Shown: piece after piece, positions 1 to 11,232 of the stretch
Position numbering within the stretch: position 1 is the first letter of the stretch
How the letters are laid out: each line of letters starts with the position of its first letter
Origin: Auanema rhodensis
Lineage: Eukaryota; Nematoda; Chromadorea; Rhabditida; Rhabditidae
Direction: 5' to 3'
Length of the DNA: 64,000 nucleotides
Assembly: GCA_964057225.1 (NCBI GenBank)
Contig: OZ059895.1
Coordinates: 23,136,688-23,200,687 of the forward strand
Translations under genes and position numbers: made by a program
Notes under the pieces: generated by a model
The model's database searches: none
What the model was told of the DNA's origin: nothing
Seen by the model: the letters and a program-made list of their open reading frames with translations, nothing else

Positions 1-71
1 ACAATGTCCATCGTCTTTGCCTTGAAAAAAGGAATCTAAAAACATTTACTTTTTGCTAAATTATTCCGAAA

Positions 72-103
72 TTTTTCGAAAAAATTTTTGTCAAAATGTT
101 TTT
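72..103. other. A/T-tract cluster with TTTTTCGAAAAA palindrome
   Basis: Five A or T tracts fall in about 32 bases: T5 (72-76), A6 (79-84), T5 (85-89), A4 (93-96) and T5 (99-103). They are centred on a 12-bp palindrome. Short A tracts at roughly helical spacing usually give intrinsically curved DNA, a common property of satellites. A sublineage in the right third carries A7T4 instead of A6T5 (copies beginning 49845, 53707, 55462, 56866, 57919, 59323, 60727 and 63184). Curvature is inferred and not measured. Confidence 0.6.
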
Positions 104-110
104 GGAAGCA

Positions 111-138
111 ATGTTGAGTGTACATGGAAACTCAACAT
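111..138. other. Conserved dyad ATGTTGAG/CTCAACAT in the monomer core
   Basis: An 8-bp perfect inverted repeat, ATGTTGAG (111-118) and CTCAACAT (131-138), is separated by 12 bases that contain the palindrome TGTACA. An alternative pairing, AGTGTA with TACACT, overlaps it. The element is present at the same monomer position in essentially every copy. Rare changes are a T-to-A in the spacer (copies beginning 11936, 29486, 35102, 36155, 37559), GGAAGCTC (copies beginning 25274, 26327, 27380, 32294) and an A-to-C in one arm at 30672. It could be a protein-binding site or a cruciform-forming element. No function can be assigned from sequence alone. Confidence 0.8.
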
Positions 139-221
139 ACACTAATGCATCATTTTTCAAACGATCATAACTAATTTTTGTATTAAGCGTTTCTCAATGT
201 AGTATAGTGCATTCGATGCGG

Positions 222-272
222 ATTTTTAAGCTGCGTCGATCTGTGTTATCAGATTTGCGCTAGCTTAAAAAT
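222..272. other. Imperfect stem-loop with 11-bp outer arms
   Basis: The outer arms ATTTTTAAGCT (222-232) and AGCTTAAAAAT (262-272) are perfect reverse complements. Inside them GCG (233-235) faces CGC (258-260) with one bulged T. Then TCG faces TTG as an internal mismatch or wobble. An inner stem ATCTG (239-243) pairs with CAGAT (250-254), closing a six-base loop. The loop varies between families: TGTTAT, TTTTAT or AGTTAT. Most other substitutions here hit the GCG step (GCA in many copies) or the CGC step (AGC in the GAGCTAGC copies). It recurs in nearly all copies. Whether it acts as DNA cruciform or RNA hairpin is unknown. Confidence 0.75.
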
Positions 273-336
273 GCACCGAGATATCAACTGATATATGTTC
301 ACACTGATATCCTCGATTTTCACCCTGAAGAATTAA

Positions 337-348
337 TTTTTTCGTTGA
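337..348. other. T6 run followed by TTTCGTTG, weak CENP-B-box-like half site
   Basis: The end of each monomer reads T6 then CGTTGAATAAC. TTTCGTTG matches the first eight positions of the mammalian CENP-B box consensus YTTCGTTGGAARCGGGA, but the CGGG half is absent. The match is about 10 of 17, with 5 of the 9 essential positions. The CG is lost in the copies ending 11584 and 43525, and TTG is changed to TAG in the copies ending 61077 and 63534. I consider this suggestive only. Confidence 0.3.
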
Positions 349-640
349 ATAACAATGTCCATCGTCTTTGCCTTGAAAAAAGGAATCTAAAAACATCTAC
401 TTTTTGCTAAATTATTTTGAAATTTTTCGAAAAAATTTTTGTCAAAATGTTTTTGGAAGCAATGTTGAGTGTACATGGAAACTCAACATACACTAATGCA
501 TCATTTTTCAAACGATCATAACTAATTTTTGTATTAAGCGTTTCTCAATGTAGTATAGTGCATTCGATGCGGATTTTGAAGTTGCATCGATCTGTGTTAT
601 CAGATTTGCGCTAGCTTAAAAATGCACCGAGATATCAACT

Positions 641-662
641 GATATAAGTTCACACTTATATC
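641..662. other. Second dyad GATATAAG/CTTATATC (shown in copy 2)
   Basis: GATATAAG (641-648) and CTTATATC (655-662) are perfect 8-bp inverted arms around TTCACA. Both arms are polymorphic across the array. The left arm is GATATAAG or GATATATG; the right arm is CTTATATC, CATATATC, CTGATATC or CTTAGATC. Copies beginning 16850 and 20711 combine GATATATG with CATATATC and so regain 8-bp pairing. Many copies have mixed arms and only about 6 bp of pairing. Strict selection for the hairpin is therefore not supported. Confidence 0.65.
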
Positions 663-3600
663 CTCGATTTTCACCCTGAAGAATCAATTTTTTCGTTGAA
701 TAACAATGTCCATCGTCTTTGCCTTGGAAAAAGAAATCTAAAAACATCTACTTTTTGCTAAATTATTTTGAAATTTTTCGAAAAAATTTTTGTCAAAATG
801 TTTTTGGAAGCAATGTTGAGTGTACATGGAAACTCAACATACACTAATGCATCATTTTTCAAACGATCATAACTAATTTTTGTATTAAGCGTTTCTCAAT
901 GTAGTATAGTGCATTCGATGCGAATTTTTAAGCTGCGTCGATCTGTTTTATCAGATTTGCGCTAGCTTAAAAATGCACCGAGATATCAACTGATATAAGT
1001 TCACACTTATATCCTCGATTTTCACCCTGAAGAATTAATTTTTTCGTTGAATAACAATGTCTATCGTCTTTGCCTTGAAAAAAGGAATCTAAAAGCATCT
1101 ACTTTTTGCTAAATTATTTCGAAATTTTTCGAAAAAATTTTTGTCAAAATGTTTTTGGAAGCAATGTTGAGTGTACATGGAAACTCAACATACACTAATG
1201 CATCATTTTTCAAACGATCATAACTAATTTTTGTATTAAGCGTTTGTCAATGTAGTATAGTGCATTCGATGCGGATTTTTAAGCTGCGTCGATCTGTGTT
1301 ATCAGATTTGCGCTAGCTTAAAAATGCACCGAGATATCAACTGATATAAGTTCACACTTAGATCCTCGATTTTCACCCTGAAGAATTAATTTTTTCGTTG
1401 AATAACAATGTCCATCGTCTTTGCCTTGAAAAAACAAATCTAAAAACATCTACTTTTTGCTAAATTATTCTGAAATTTTTCGAAAAAATTTTTGTCAAAA
1501 TGTTTTTGGAAGCAATGTTGAGTGTACATGGAAACTCAACATACACTAATGCATCATTTTTCAAACGATCATAACTAATTTTTGTATTAAGCGTTTCTCA
1601 ATGTAGTATAGTGCATTCGATGCGGATTTTTAAGCTGCGTCGATCTGTGTTATCAGATTTGCGCTAGCTTAAAAATGCACCGAGATATCAACTGATATAA
1701 GTTCACACTTATATCCTCGATTTTCACCCTGAAGAATTAATTTTTTCGTTGAATAACATCGTCCATCGTCTTTGCCTTGAAAAAAGGAATCTAAAAACAT
1801 CTACGTTTTGCTAAATTATCTTGAAATTTTTCGAAAAAATTTTTGTCAAAATGTTTTTGGAAGCAATGTTGAGTGTACATGGAAACTCAACATACACTAA
1901 TGCATCATTTTTCAAACGATCATAACTAATTTTTGTATTAAGCGTTTCTCAATGTAGTATAGTGCATTCGATGCGGATTTTTAAGCTGCGTCGATCTGTG
2001 TTATCAGATTTGCGCTAGCTTAAAAATGCACCGAGATATCAACTGATATATGTTCACACTTATATCCTCGATTTTCACCCTGAAGAATTAATTTTTTCGT
2101 TGAATAACAATGTCCATCGTCTTTGCCTTGAAAAAAGGAATCTAAAAACATTTACTTTTTGCTAAATTATTCCGAAATTTTTCGAAAAAATTTTTGTCAA
2201 AATGTTTTTGGAAGCAATGTTGAGTGTACATGGAAACTCAACATACACTAATGCATCATTTTTCAAACGATCATAACTAATTTTTGTATTAAGCGTTTCT
2301 CAATGTAGTATAGTGCATTCGATGCGGATTTTTAAGCTGCGTCGATCTGTGTTATCAGATTTGCGCTAGCTTAAAAATGCACCGAGATATCAACTGATAT
2401 ATGTTCACACTGATATCCTCGATTTTCACCCTGAAGAATTAATTTTTTCGTTGAATAACAATGTTCATCGTCTTTGCCTTGAAAAAAGGAATCTAAAAAC
2501 ATCTACTTTTTGCTAAATTATTTTGAAATTTTTCGAAAAAATTTTTGTCAAAATGTTTTTGGAAGCAATGTTGAGTGTACATGGAAACTCAACATACACT
2601 AATGCATCATTTTTCAAACGATCATAACTAATTTTTGTATTAAGCGTTTCTCAATGTAGTATAGTGCATTCGATGCGGATTTTGAAGTTGCATCGATCTG
2701 TGTTATCAGATTTGCGCTAGCTTAAAAATGCACCGAGATATCAACTGATATAAGTTCACACTTATATCCTCGATTTTCACCCTGAAGAATTGATTTTTTC
2801 GTTGAATAACAATGTCCATCGTCTTTGCCTTGAAAAAAGGAATCTAAAAACATCTACGTTTTGCTAAATTATCTTGAAATTTTTCGAAAAAATTTTTGTC
2901 AAAATGTTTTTGGAAGCAATGTTGAGTGTACATGGAAACTCAACATACACTAATGCATCATTTTTCAAACGATCATAACTAATTTTTGTATTAAGCGTTT
3001 CTCAATGTAGTATAGTGCATTCGATGCGGATTTTTAAGCTGCGTCGATCTGTGTTATCAGATTTGCGCTAGCTTAAAAATGCACCGAGATATCAACTGAT
3101 ATATGTTCACACTTATATCCTCGATTTTCACCCTGAAGAATTAATTTTTTCGTTGAATAACAATGTCCATCGTCTTTGCCTTGAAAAAAGGAATCTAAAA
3201 ACATTTACTTTTTGCTAAATTATTCCGAAATTTTTCGAAAAAATTTTTGTCAAAATGTTTTTGGAAGCAATGTTGAGTGTACATGGAAACTCAACATACA
3301 CTAATGCATCATTTTTCAAACGATCATAACTAATTTTTGTATTAAGCGTTTCTCAATGTAGTATAGTGCATTCGATGCGGATTTTTAAGCTGCGTCGATC
3401 TGTGTTATCAGATTTGCGCTAGCTTAAAAATGCACCGAGATATCAACTGATATATGTTCACACTGATATCCTCGATTTTCACCCTGAAGAATTAATTTTT
3501 TCGTTGAATAACAATGTCCATCGTCTTTGCCTTGAAAAAAGGAATCTAAAAACATCTACTTTTTGCTAAATTATTTTGAAATTTTTCGAAAAAATTTTTG

Positions 3601-4563
3601 TCAAAATGTTTTTGGAAGCAATGTTGAGTGTACATGGAAACTCAACATACACTAATGCATCATTTTTCAAACGATCATAACTAATTTTTGTATTAAGCGT
3701 TTCTCAATGTAGTATAGTGCATTCGATGCGGATTTTGAAGTTGCATCGATCTGTGTTATCAGATTTGCGCTAGCTTAAAAATGCACCGAGATATCAACTG
3801 ATATAAGTTCACACTTATATCCTCGATTTTCACCCTGAAGAATCAATTTTTTCGTTGAATAACAATGTCCATCGTCTTTGCCTTGGAAAAAGAAATCTAA
3901 AAACATCTACTTTTTGCTAAATTATTTTGAAATTTTTCGAAAAAATTTTTGTCAAAATGTTTTTGGAAGCAATGTTGAGTGTACATGGAAACTCAACATA
4001 CACTAATGCATCATTTTTCAAACGATCATAACTAATTTTTGTATTAAGCGTTTCTCAATGTAGTATAGTGCATTCGATGCGAATTTTTAAGCTGCGTCGA
4101 TCTGTTTTATCAGATTTGCGCTAGCTTAAAAATGCACCGAGATATCAACTGATATAAGTTCACACTTATATCCTCGATTTTCACCCTGAAGAATTAATTT
4201 TTTCGTTGAATAACAATGTCTATCGTCTTTGCCTTGAAAAAAGGAATCTAAAAGCATCTACTTTTTGCTAAATTATTTCGAAATTTTTCGAAAAAATTTT
4301 TGTCAAAATGTTTTTGGAAGCAATGTTGAGTGTACATGGAAACTCAACATACACTAATGCATCATTTTTCAAACGATCATAACTAATTTTTGTATTAAGC
4401 GTTTCTCAATGTAGTATAGTGCATTCGATGCGGATTTTTAAGCTGCATCGATCTGTGTTATCAGATTTGCGCTAGCTTAAAAATGCACCGAGATATCAAC
4501 TGATATAAGTTCACACTTATATCCTCGATTTTCACCCTGAAGAATTAATTTTTTCGTTGAATA

Positions 4564-4914
4564 ACAATGTCCATCGTCTTTGCCTTGAAAAAAGGAATCT
4601 AAAAACATTTACTTTTTGCTAAATTATTCCGAAATTTTTCGAAAAAATTTTTGTCAAAATGTTTTTGGAAGCAATGTTGAGTGTACATGGAAACTCAACA
4701 TACACTAATGCATCATTTTTCAAACGATCATAACTAATTTTTGTATTAAGCGTTTCTCAATGTAGTATAGTGCATTCGATGCGGATTTTTAAGCTGCGTC
4801 GATCTGTGTTATCAGATTTGCGCTAGCTTAAAAATGCACCGAGATATCAACTGATATAAGTTCACACTTAGATCCTCGATTTTCACCCTGAAGAATTAAT
4901 TTTTTCGTTGAATA
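4564..4914. repeat. Chimeric monomer (copy 14), type 1 head and type 4 tail
   Basis: The head carries the type 1 markers CATTTAC and ATTCCG. The tail carries ATATAAG followed by CACTTAGATCC, a marker otherwise seen at the end of copy 4 (near 1359). This combination is expected from a crossover between misaligned monomers, somewhere in the long conserved core. The alternative, independent mutation at several sites, is less economical. Confidence 0.7.
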
Positions 4915-5265
4915 ACAATGTTCATCGTCTTTGCCTTGAAAAAACAAATCTAAAAACATCTACTTTTTGCTAAATTATTCTGAATTTTTTCGAAAAAATT
5001 TTTGTCAAAATGTTTTTGGAAGCAATGTTGAGTGTACATGGAAACTCAACATACACTAATGCATCATTTTTCAAACGATCATAACTAATTTTTGTATTAA
5101 GCGTTTCTCAATGTAGTATAGTGCATTCGATGCGGATTTTTAAGCTGCGTCGATCTGTGTTATCAGATTTGCGCTAGCTTAAAAATGCACCGAGATATCA
5201 ACTGATATAAGTTCACACTTATATCCTCGATTTTCACCCTGAAGAATTAATTTTTTCGTTGAATA

Positions 5266-5616
5266 ACATCGTCCATCGTCTTTGCCTTGAAAAAAGGAAT
5301 CTAAAAACATCTACGTTTTGCTAAATTATCTTGAAATTTTTCGAAAAAATTTTTGTCAAAATGTTTTTGGAAGCAATGTTGAGTGTACATGGAAACTCAA
5401 CATACACTAATGCATCATTTTTCAAACGATCATAACTAATTTTTGTATTAAGCGTTTCTCAATGTAGTATAGTGCATTCGATGCGGATTTTTAAGCTGCG
5501 TCGATCTGTGTTATCAGATTTGCGCTAGCTTAAAAATGCACCGAGATATCAACTGATATATGTTCACACTGATATCCTCGATTTTCACCCTGAAGAATTA
5601 ATTTTTTCGTTGAATA
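5266..5616. repeat. Chimeric monomer (copy 16), type 6 head and type 1 tail
   Basis: The head has ACATCGTCC, CTACGTTTTG and ATCTTG as in copy 6. The tail has ATATATG and CACTGATATCC as in copies 1, 7 and 10. It is followed by a type 2 monomer, exactly as type 1 monomers are, so the downstream order follows the tail. This is the signature of an unequal exchange. Confidence 0.7.
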
Positions 5617-5967
5617 ACAATGTCCATCGTCTTTGCCTTGAAAAAAGGAATCTAAAAACATCTACTTTTTGCTAAATTATTTTGAAATTTTTCGAAAAAA
5701 TTTTTGTCAAAATGTTTTTGGAAGCAATGTTGAGTGTACATGGAAACTCAACATACACTAATGCATCATTTTTCAAACGATCATAACTAATTTTTGTATT
5801 AAGCGTTTCTCAATGTAGTATAGTGCATTCGATGCGGATTTTGAAGTTGCATCGATCTGTGTTATCAGATTTGCGCTAGCTTAAAAATGCACCGAGATAT
5901 CAACTGATATAAGTTCACACTTATATCCTCGATTTTCACCCTGAAGAATTAATTTTTTCGTTGAATA

Positions 5968-8900
5968 ACAATGTCCATCGTCTTTGCCTTGAAAAAAGAA
6001 ATCTAAAAACATCTACTTTTTGCTAAATTATTTTGAAATTTTTCGAAAAAATTTTTGTCAAAATGTTTTTGGAAGCAATGTTGAGTGTACATGGAAACTC
6101 AACATACACTAATGCATCATTTTTCAAACGATCATAACTAATTTTTGTATTAAGCGTTTCTCAATGTAGTATAGTGCATTCGATGCGGATTTTTAAGCTG
6201 CGTCGATCTGTTTTATCAGATTTGCGCTAGCTTAAAAATGCACCGAGATATCAACTGATATAAGTTCACACTTATATCCTCGATTTTCACCCTGAAGAAT
6301 TAATTTTTTCGTTGAATAACAATGTCTATCGTCTTTGCCTTGAAAAAAGGAATCTAAAAGCATCTACTTTTTGCTAAATTATTTCGAAATTTTTCGAAAA
6401 AATTTTTGTCAAAATGTTTTTGGAAGCAATGTTGAGTGTACATGGAAACTCAACATACACTAATGCATCATTTTTCAAACGATCATAACTAATTTTTGTA
6501 TTAAGCGTTTCTCAATGTAGTATAGTGCATTCGATGCGGATTTTTAAGCTGCATCGATCTGTGTTATCAGATTTGCGCTAGCTTAAAAATGCACCGAGAT
6601 ATCAACTGATATAAGTTCACACTTATATCCTCGATTTTCACCCTGAAGAATTAATTTTTTCGTTGAATAACAATGTCCATCGTCTTTGCCTTGAAAAAAA
6701 AAATCTAAAAACATCTACTTTTTGCTAAATTATTTTGAAATTTTTCGAAAAAATTTTTGTCAAAATGTTTTTGGAAGCAATGTTGAGTGTACATGGAAAC
6801 TCAACATACACTAATGCATCATTTTTCAAACGATCATAACTAATTTTTGTATTAAGCGTTTCTCAATGTAGTATAGTGCATTCGATGCAGATTTTTAAGC
6901 TGCGTCGATCTGTGTTATCAGATTTGCGCTAGCTTAAAAATGCACCGAGATATCAACTGATATATGTTCACACTTATATCCTCGATTTTCACCCTGAAGA
7001 ATTAATTTTTTCGTTGAATAACAATGTCCATCGTCTTTGCCTTGAAAAAAAAAATCTAAAAACATCTACTTTTTGCTAAATTATTTTGAACTTTTTCGAA
7101 AAAATTTTTGTCAAAATGTTTTTGGAAGCAATGTTGAGTGTACATGGAAACTCAACATACACTAATGCATCATTTTTCAAACGATCATAACTAATTTTTG
7201 TATTAAGCGTTTCTCAATGTAGTATAGTGCATTCGATGCGGATTTTTAAGCTGCGTCGATCTGTTTTATCAGATTTGCGCTAGCTTAAAAATGCACCGAG
7301 ATATCAACTGATATAAGTTCACACTTATATCCTCGATTTTCACCCTGAAGAATTAATTTTTTCGTTGAATAACAATGTCTATCGTCTTCGCCTTGAAAAA
7401 AGGAATCTAAAAGCATCTACTTTTTGCTAAATTATTTCGAAATTTTTCGAAAAAATTTTTGTCAAAATGTTTTTGGAAGCAATGTTGAGTGTACATGGAA
7501 ACTCAACATACACTAATGCATCATTTTTCAAACGATCATAACTAATTTTTGTATTAAGCGTTTCTCAATGTAGTATAGTGCATTCGATGCGGATTTTTAA
7601 GCTGCATCGATCTGTGTTATCAGATTTGCGCTAGCTTAAAAATGCACCGAGATATCAACTGATATAAGTTCACACTTATATCCTCGATTTTCACCCTGAA
7701 GAATTAATTTTTTCGTTGAATAACAATGTCCATCGTCTTTGCCTTGAAAAAAGAAATCTAAAAACATCTACTTTTTGCTAAATTATTTTGAAATTTTTCG
7801 AAAAAATTTTTGTCAAAATGTTTTTGGAAGCAATGTTGAGTGTACATGGAAACTCAACATACACTAATGCATCATTTTTCAAACGATCATAACTAATTTT
7901 TGTATTAAGCGTTTCTCAATGTAGTATAGTGCATTCGATGCAGATTTTTAAGCTGCGTCGATCTGTGTTATCAGATTTGCGCTAGCTTGAAAATGCACCG
8001 AGATATCAACTGATATATGTTCACACTTATATCCTCGATTTTCACCCTGAAGAATTAATTTTTTCGTTGAATAACAATGTCCATCGTCTTTGCCTTGAAA
8101 AAAAAAATCTAAAAACATCTACTTTTTGCTAAATTATTTTGAACTTTTTCGAAAAAATTTTTGTCAAAATGTTTTTGGAAGCAATGTTGAGTGTACATGG
8201 AAACTCAACATACACTAATGCATCATTTTTCAAACGATCATAACTAATTTTTGTATTAAGCGTTTCTCAATGTAGTATAGTGCATTCGATGCGGATTTTT
8301 AAGCTGCGTCGATCTGTTTTATCAGATTTGCGCTAGCTTAAAAATGCACCGAGATATCAACTGATATAAGTTCACACTTATATCCTCGATTTTCACCCTG
8401 AAGAATTAATTTTTTCGTTGAATAACAATGTCTATCGTCTTCGCCTTGAAAAAAGGAATCTAAAAGCATCTACTTTTTGCTAAATTATTTCGAAATTTTT
8501 CGAAAAAATTTTTGTCAAAATGTTTTTGGAAGCAATGTTGAGTGTACATGGAAACTCAACATACACTAATGCATCATTTTTCAAACGATCATAACTAATT
8601 TTTGTATTAAGCGTTTCTCAATGTAGTATAGTGCATTCGATGCGGATTTTTAAGCTGCATCGATCTGTGTTATCAGATTTGCGCTAGCTTAAAAATGCAC
8701 CGAGATATCAACTGATATAAGTTCACACTTATATCCTCGATTTTCACCCTGAAGAATTAATTTTTTCGTTGAATAACAATGTCCATCGTCTTTGCCTTGA
8801 AAAAAGAAATCTAAAAACATCTACTTTTTGCTAAATTATTTTGAAATTTTTCGAAAAAATTTTTGTCAAAATGTTTTTGGAAGCAATGTTGAGTGTACAT

Positions 8901-11232
8901 GGAAACTCAACATACACTAATGCATCATTTTTCAAACGATCATAACTAATTTTTGTATTAAGCGTTTCTCAATGTAGTATAGTGCATTCGATGCGGATTT
9001 TTAAGCTGCGTCGATCTGTTTTATCAGATTTGCGCTAGCTTAAAAATGCACCGAGATATCAACTGATATAAGTTCACACTTATATCCTCGATTTTCACCC
9101 TGAAGAATTAATTTTTTCGTTGAATAACAATGTCTATCGTCTTTGCCTTGAAAAAAGGAATCTAAAAGCATCTACTTTTTGCTAAATTATTTCGAAATTT
9201 TTCGAAAAAATTTTTGTCAAAATGTTTTTGGAAGCAATGTTGAGTGTACATGGAAACTCAACATACACTAATGCATCATTTTTCAAACGATCATAACTAA
9301 TTTTTGTATTAAGCGTTTCTCAATGTAGTATAGTGCATTCGATGCGGATTTTTAAGCTGCATCGATCTGTGTTATCAGATTTGCGCTAGCTTAAAAATGC
9401 ACCGAGATATCAACTGATATAAGTTCACACTTATATCCTCGATTTTCACCCTGAAGAATTAATTTTTTCGTTGAATAACAATGTCCATCGTCTTTGCCTT
9501 GAAAAAAAAAATCTAAAAACATCTACTTTTTGCTAAATTATTTTGAAATTTTTCGAAAAAATTTTTGTCAAAATGTTTTTGGAAGCAATGTTGAGTGTAC
9601 ATGGAAACTCAACATACACTAATGCATCATTTTTCAAACGATCATAACTAATTTTTGTATTAAGCGTTTCTCAATGTAGTATAGTGCATTCGATGCAGAT
9701 TTTTAAGCTGCGTCGATCTGTGTTATCAGATTTGCGCTAGCTTAAAAATGCACCGAGATATCAACTGATATAAGTTCACACTTATATCCTCGATTTTCAC
9801 CCTGAAGAATTAATTTTTTCGTTGAATAACAATGTCCATCGTCTTTGCCTTGAAAAAAGAAATCTAAAAACATCTACTTTTTGCTAAATTATTTTGAAAT
9901 TTTTCGAAAAAATTTTTGTCAAAATGTTTTTGGAAGCAATGTTGAGTGTACATGGAAACTCAACATACACTAATGCATCATTTTTCAAACGATCATAACT
10001 AATTTTTGTATTAAGCGTTTCTCAATGTAGTATAGTGCATTCGATGCAGATTTTTAAGCTGCGTCGATCTGTGTTATCAGATTTGCGCTAGCTTGAAAAT
10101 GCACCGAGATATCAACTGATATATGTTCACACTTATATCCTCGATTTTCACCCTGAAGAATTAATTTTTTCGTTGAATAACAATGTCCATCGTCTTTGCC
10201 TTGAAAAAAAAAATCTAAAAACATCTACTTTTTGCTAAATTATTTTGAACTTTTTCGAAAAAATTTTTGTCAAAATGTTTTTGGAAGCAATGTTGAGTGT
10301 ACATGGAAACTCAACATACACTAATGCATCATTTTTCAAACGATCATAACTAATTTTTGTATTAAGCGTTTCTCAATGTAGTATAGTGCATTCGATGCGG
10401 ATTTTTAAGCTGCGTCGATCTGTTTTATCAGATTTGCGCTAGCTTAAAAATGCACCGAGATATCAACTGATATAAGTTCACACTTATATCCTCGATTTTC
10501 ACCCTGAAGAATTAATTTTTTCGTTGAATAACAATGTCTATCGTCTTCGCCTTGAAAAAAGGAATCTGAAAGCATCTACTTTTTGCTAAATTATTTCGAA
10601 ATTTTTCGAAAAAATTTTTGTCAAAATGTTTTTGGAAGCAATGTTGAGTGTACATGGAAACTCAACATACACTAATGCATCATTTTTCAAACGATCATAA
10701 CTAATTTTTGTATTAAGCGTTTCTCAATGTAGTATAGTGCATTCGATGCGGATTTTTAAGCTGCATCGATCTGTGTTATCAGATTTGCGCTAGCTTAAAA
10801 ATGCACCGAGATATCAACTGATATAAGTTCACACTTATATCCTCGATTTTCACCCTGAAGAATTAATTTTTTCGTTGAATAACAATGTCCATCGTCTTTG
10901 CCTTGAAAAAAGAAATCTAAAAACATCTACTTTTTGCTAAATTATTTTGAAATTTTTCGAAAAAATTTTTGTCAAAATGTTTTTGGAAGCAATGTTGAGT
11001 GTACATGGAAACTCAACATACACTAATGCATCATTTTTCAAACGATCATAACTAATTTTTGTATTAAGCGTTTCTCAATGTAGTATAGTGCATTCGATGC
11101 AGATTTTTAAGCTGCGTCGATCTGTGTTATCAGATTTGCGCTAGCTTAAAAATGCACCGAGATATCAACTGATATATGTTCACACTTATATCCTCGATTT
11201 TCACCCTGAAGAATTAATTTTTTCGTTGAATA
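5968..11232. repeat. Higher-order block B: trimer family, copies 18-32
   Basis: The basic order is a TCTGTTTT monomer, a GTCTATCG/AAAAGCATC/GCATCG monomer and a GCAGAT monomer, giving a 1053-bp unit. Two sub-versions are interleaved. One has TCTTCGCC and GAACTTTTTC alleles (7021-8775 and 9829-10881). The other lacks them (5968-7020 and 8776-9828). Copies 18-20 match 26-28 at an offset of 2808 bases, apart from one tail marker. Copies 23-25 match 29-31 at an offset of 2106 bases, including the rare GCTTGAAAAT allele. No gene is present. Confidence 0.8.

Larger units (their letters stand above)
1..351. repeat. Reference monomer (copy 1) of the satellite
   Basis: I use this copy as the coordinate frame. 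Bases 1-70 hold a variable head with an A6 run (27-32 region) and the first polymorphic sites. Bases 72-103 are a cluster of A and T tracts including the palindrome TTTTTCGAAAAA (72-83). Bases 98-180 form the most conserved core and contain the ATGTTGAG/CTCAACAT dyad. Bases 222-272 form a long stem-loop, 281-294 a small dyad (ATATCA-AC-TGATAT), and 290-311 another dyad in most copies. A T6 run and TTTCGTTG occupy 337-348. AATTTTTGT occurs twice (83-91 and 172-180). I saw no convincing internal tandem subrepeat. This copy is marked by CATTTAC, ATTCCG and CACTGATATCC. Confidence 0.95.
1..5967. repeat. Higher-order block A: six monomer types, copies 1-17
   Basis: Copies 1-6 are six distinguishable types. 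Type 1 has CATTTAC/ATTCCG/CACTGATATCC. Type 2 has GATTTTGAAGTTGCATCG. Type 3 has CCTTGGAAAAAGAAATC and TCTGTTTT. Type 4 has GTCTATCG/AAAAGCATC/ATTTCG. Type 5 has AAAAAACAAATC/ATTCTG. Type 6 has ACATCGTCC/CTACGTTTTG/ATCTTG. Copies 7-8 repeat types 1-2, copy 9 resembles type 6, and copies 10-13 repeat types 1-4, so 1-1404 and 3160-4563 match at an offset of 3159 bases (nine monomers). Later copies are reshuffled or chimeric. No gene is present. Confidence 0.85.

Noticed and set aside
200-227. Pol III A-box-like TAGTATAGTG followed by TTCGATGC, suggesting a tRNA-derived origin
   Set aside because: The A-box resemblance is real (ten bases as in some tRNA genes). The B-box-like TTCGA is only two bases further on instead of 30 or more, no tRNA fold is evident, and a T5 run follows at 223-227 that would terminate Pol III. 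Probably chance.
321-351. Hammerhead-ribozyme-like box CTGAAGA (326-332) in the monomer tail
   Set aside because: Some satellites carry hammerhead ribozymes, and CTGAAGA fits the CUGANGA box. However, no stem II followed by a GAAA box lies in the right place: the next GAAA is about 40 bases on and is not preceded by a complementary strand. A covariance-model search would settle it.
1-351. Internal three-fold (117-bp) subrepeat suggested by 351 = 3 x 117
   Set aside because: Only short AT-rich similarities (AATTTTTGT twice, ATTTTTC several times) were found, at offsets of 71 and 89 rather than 117.
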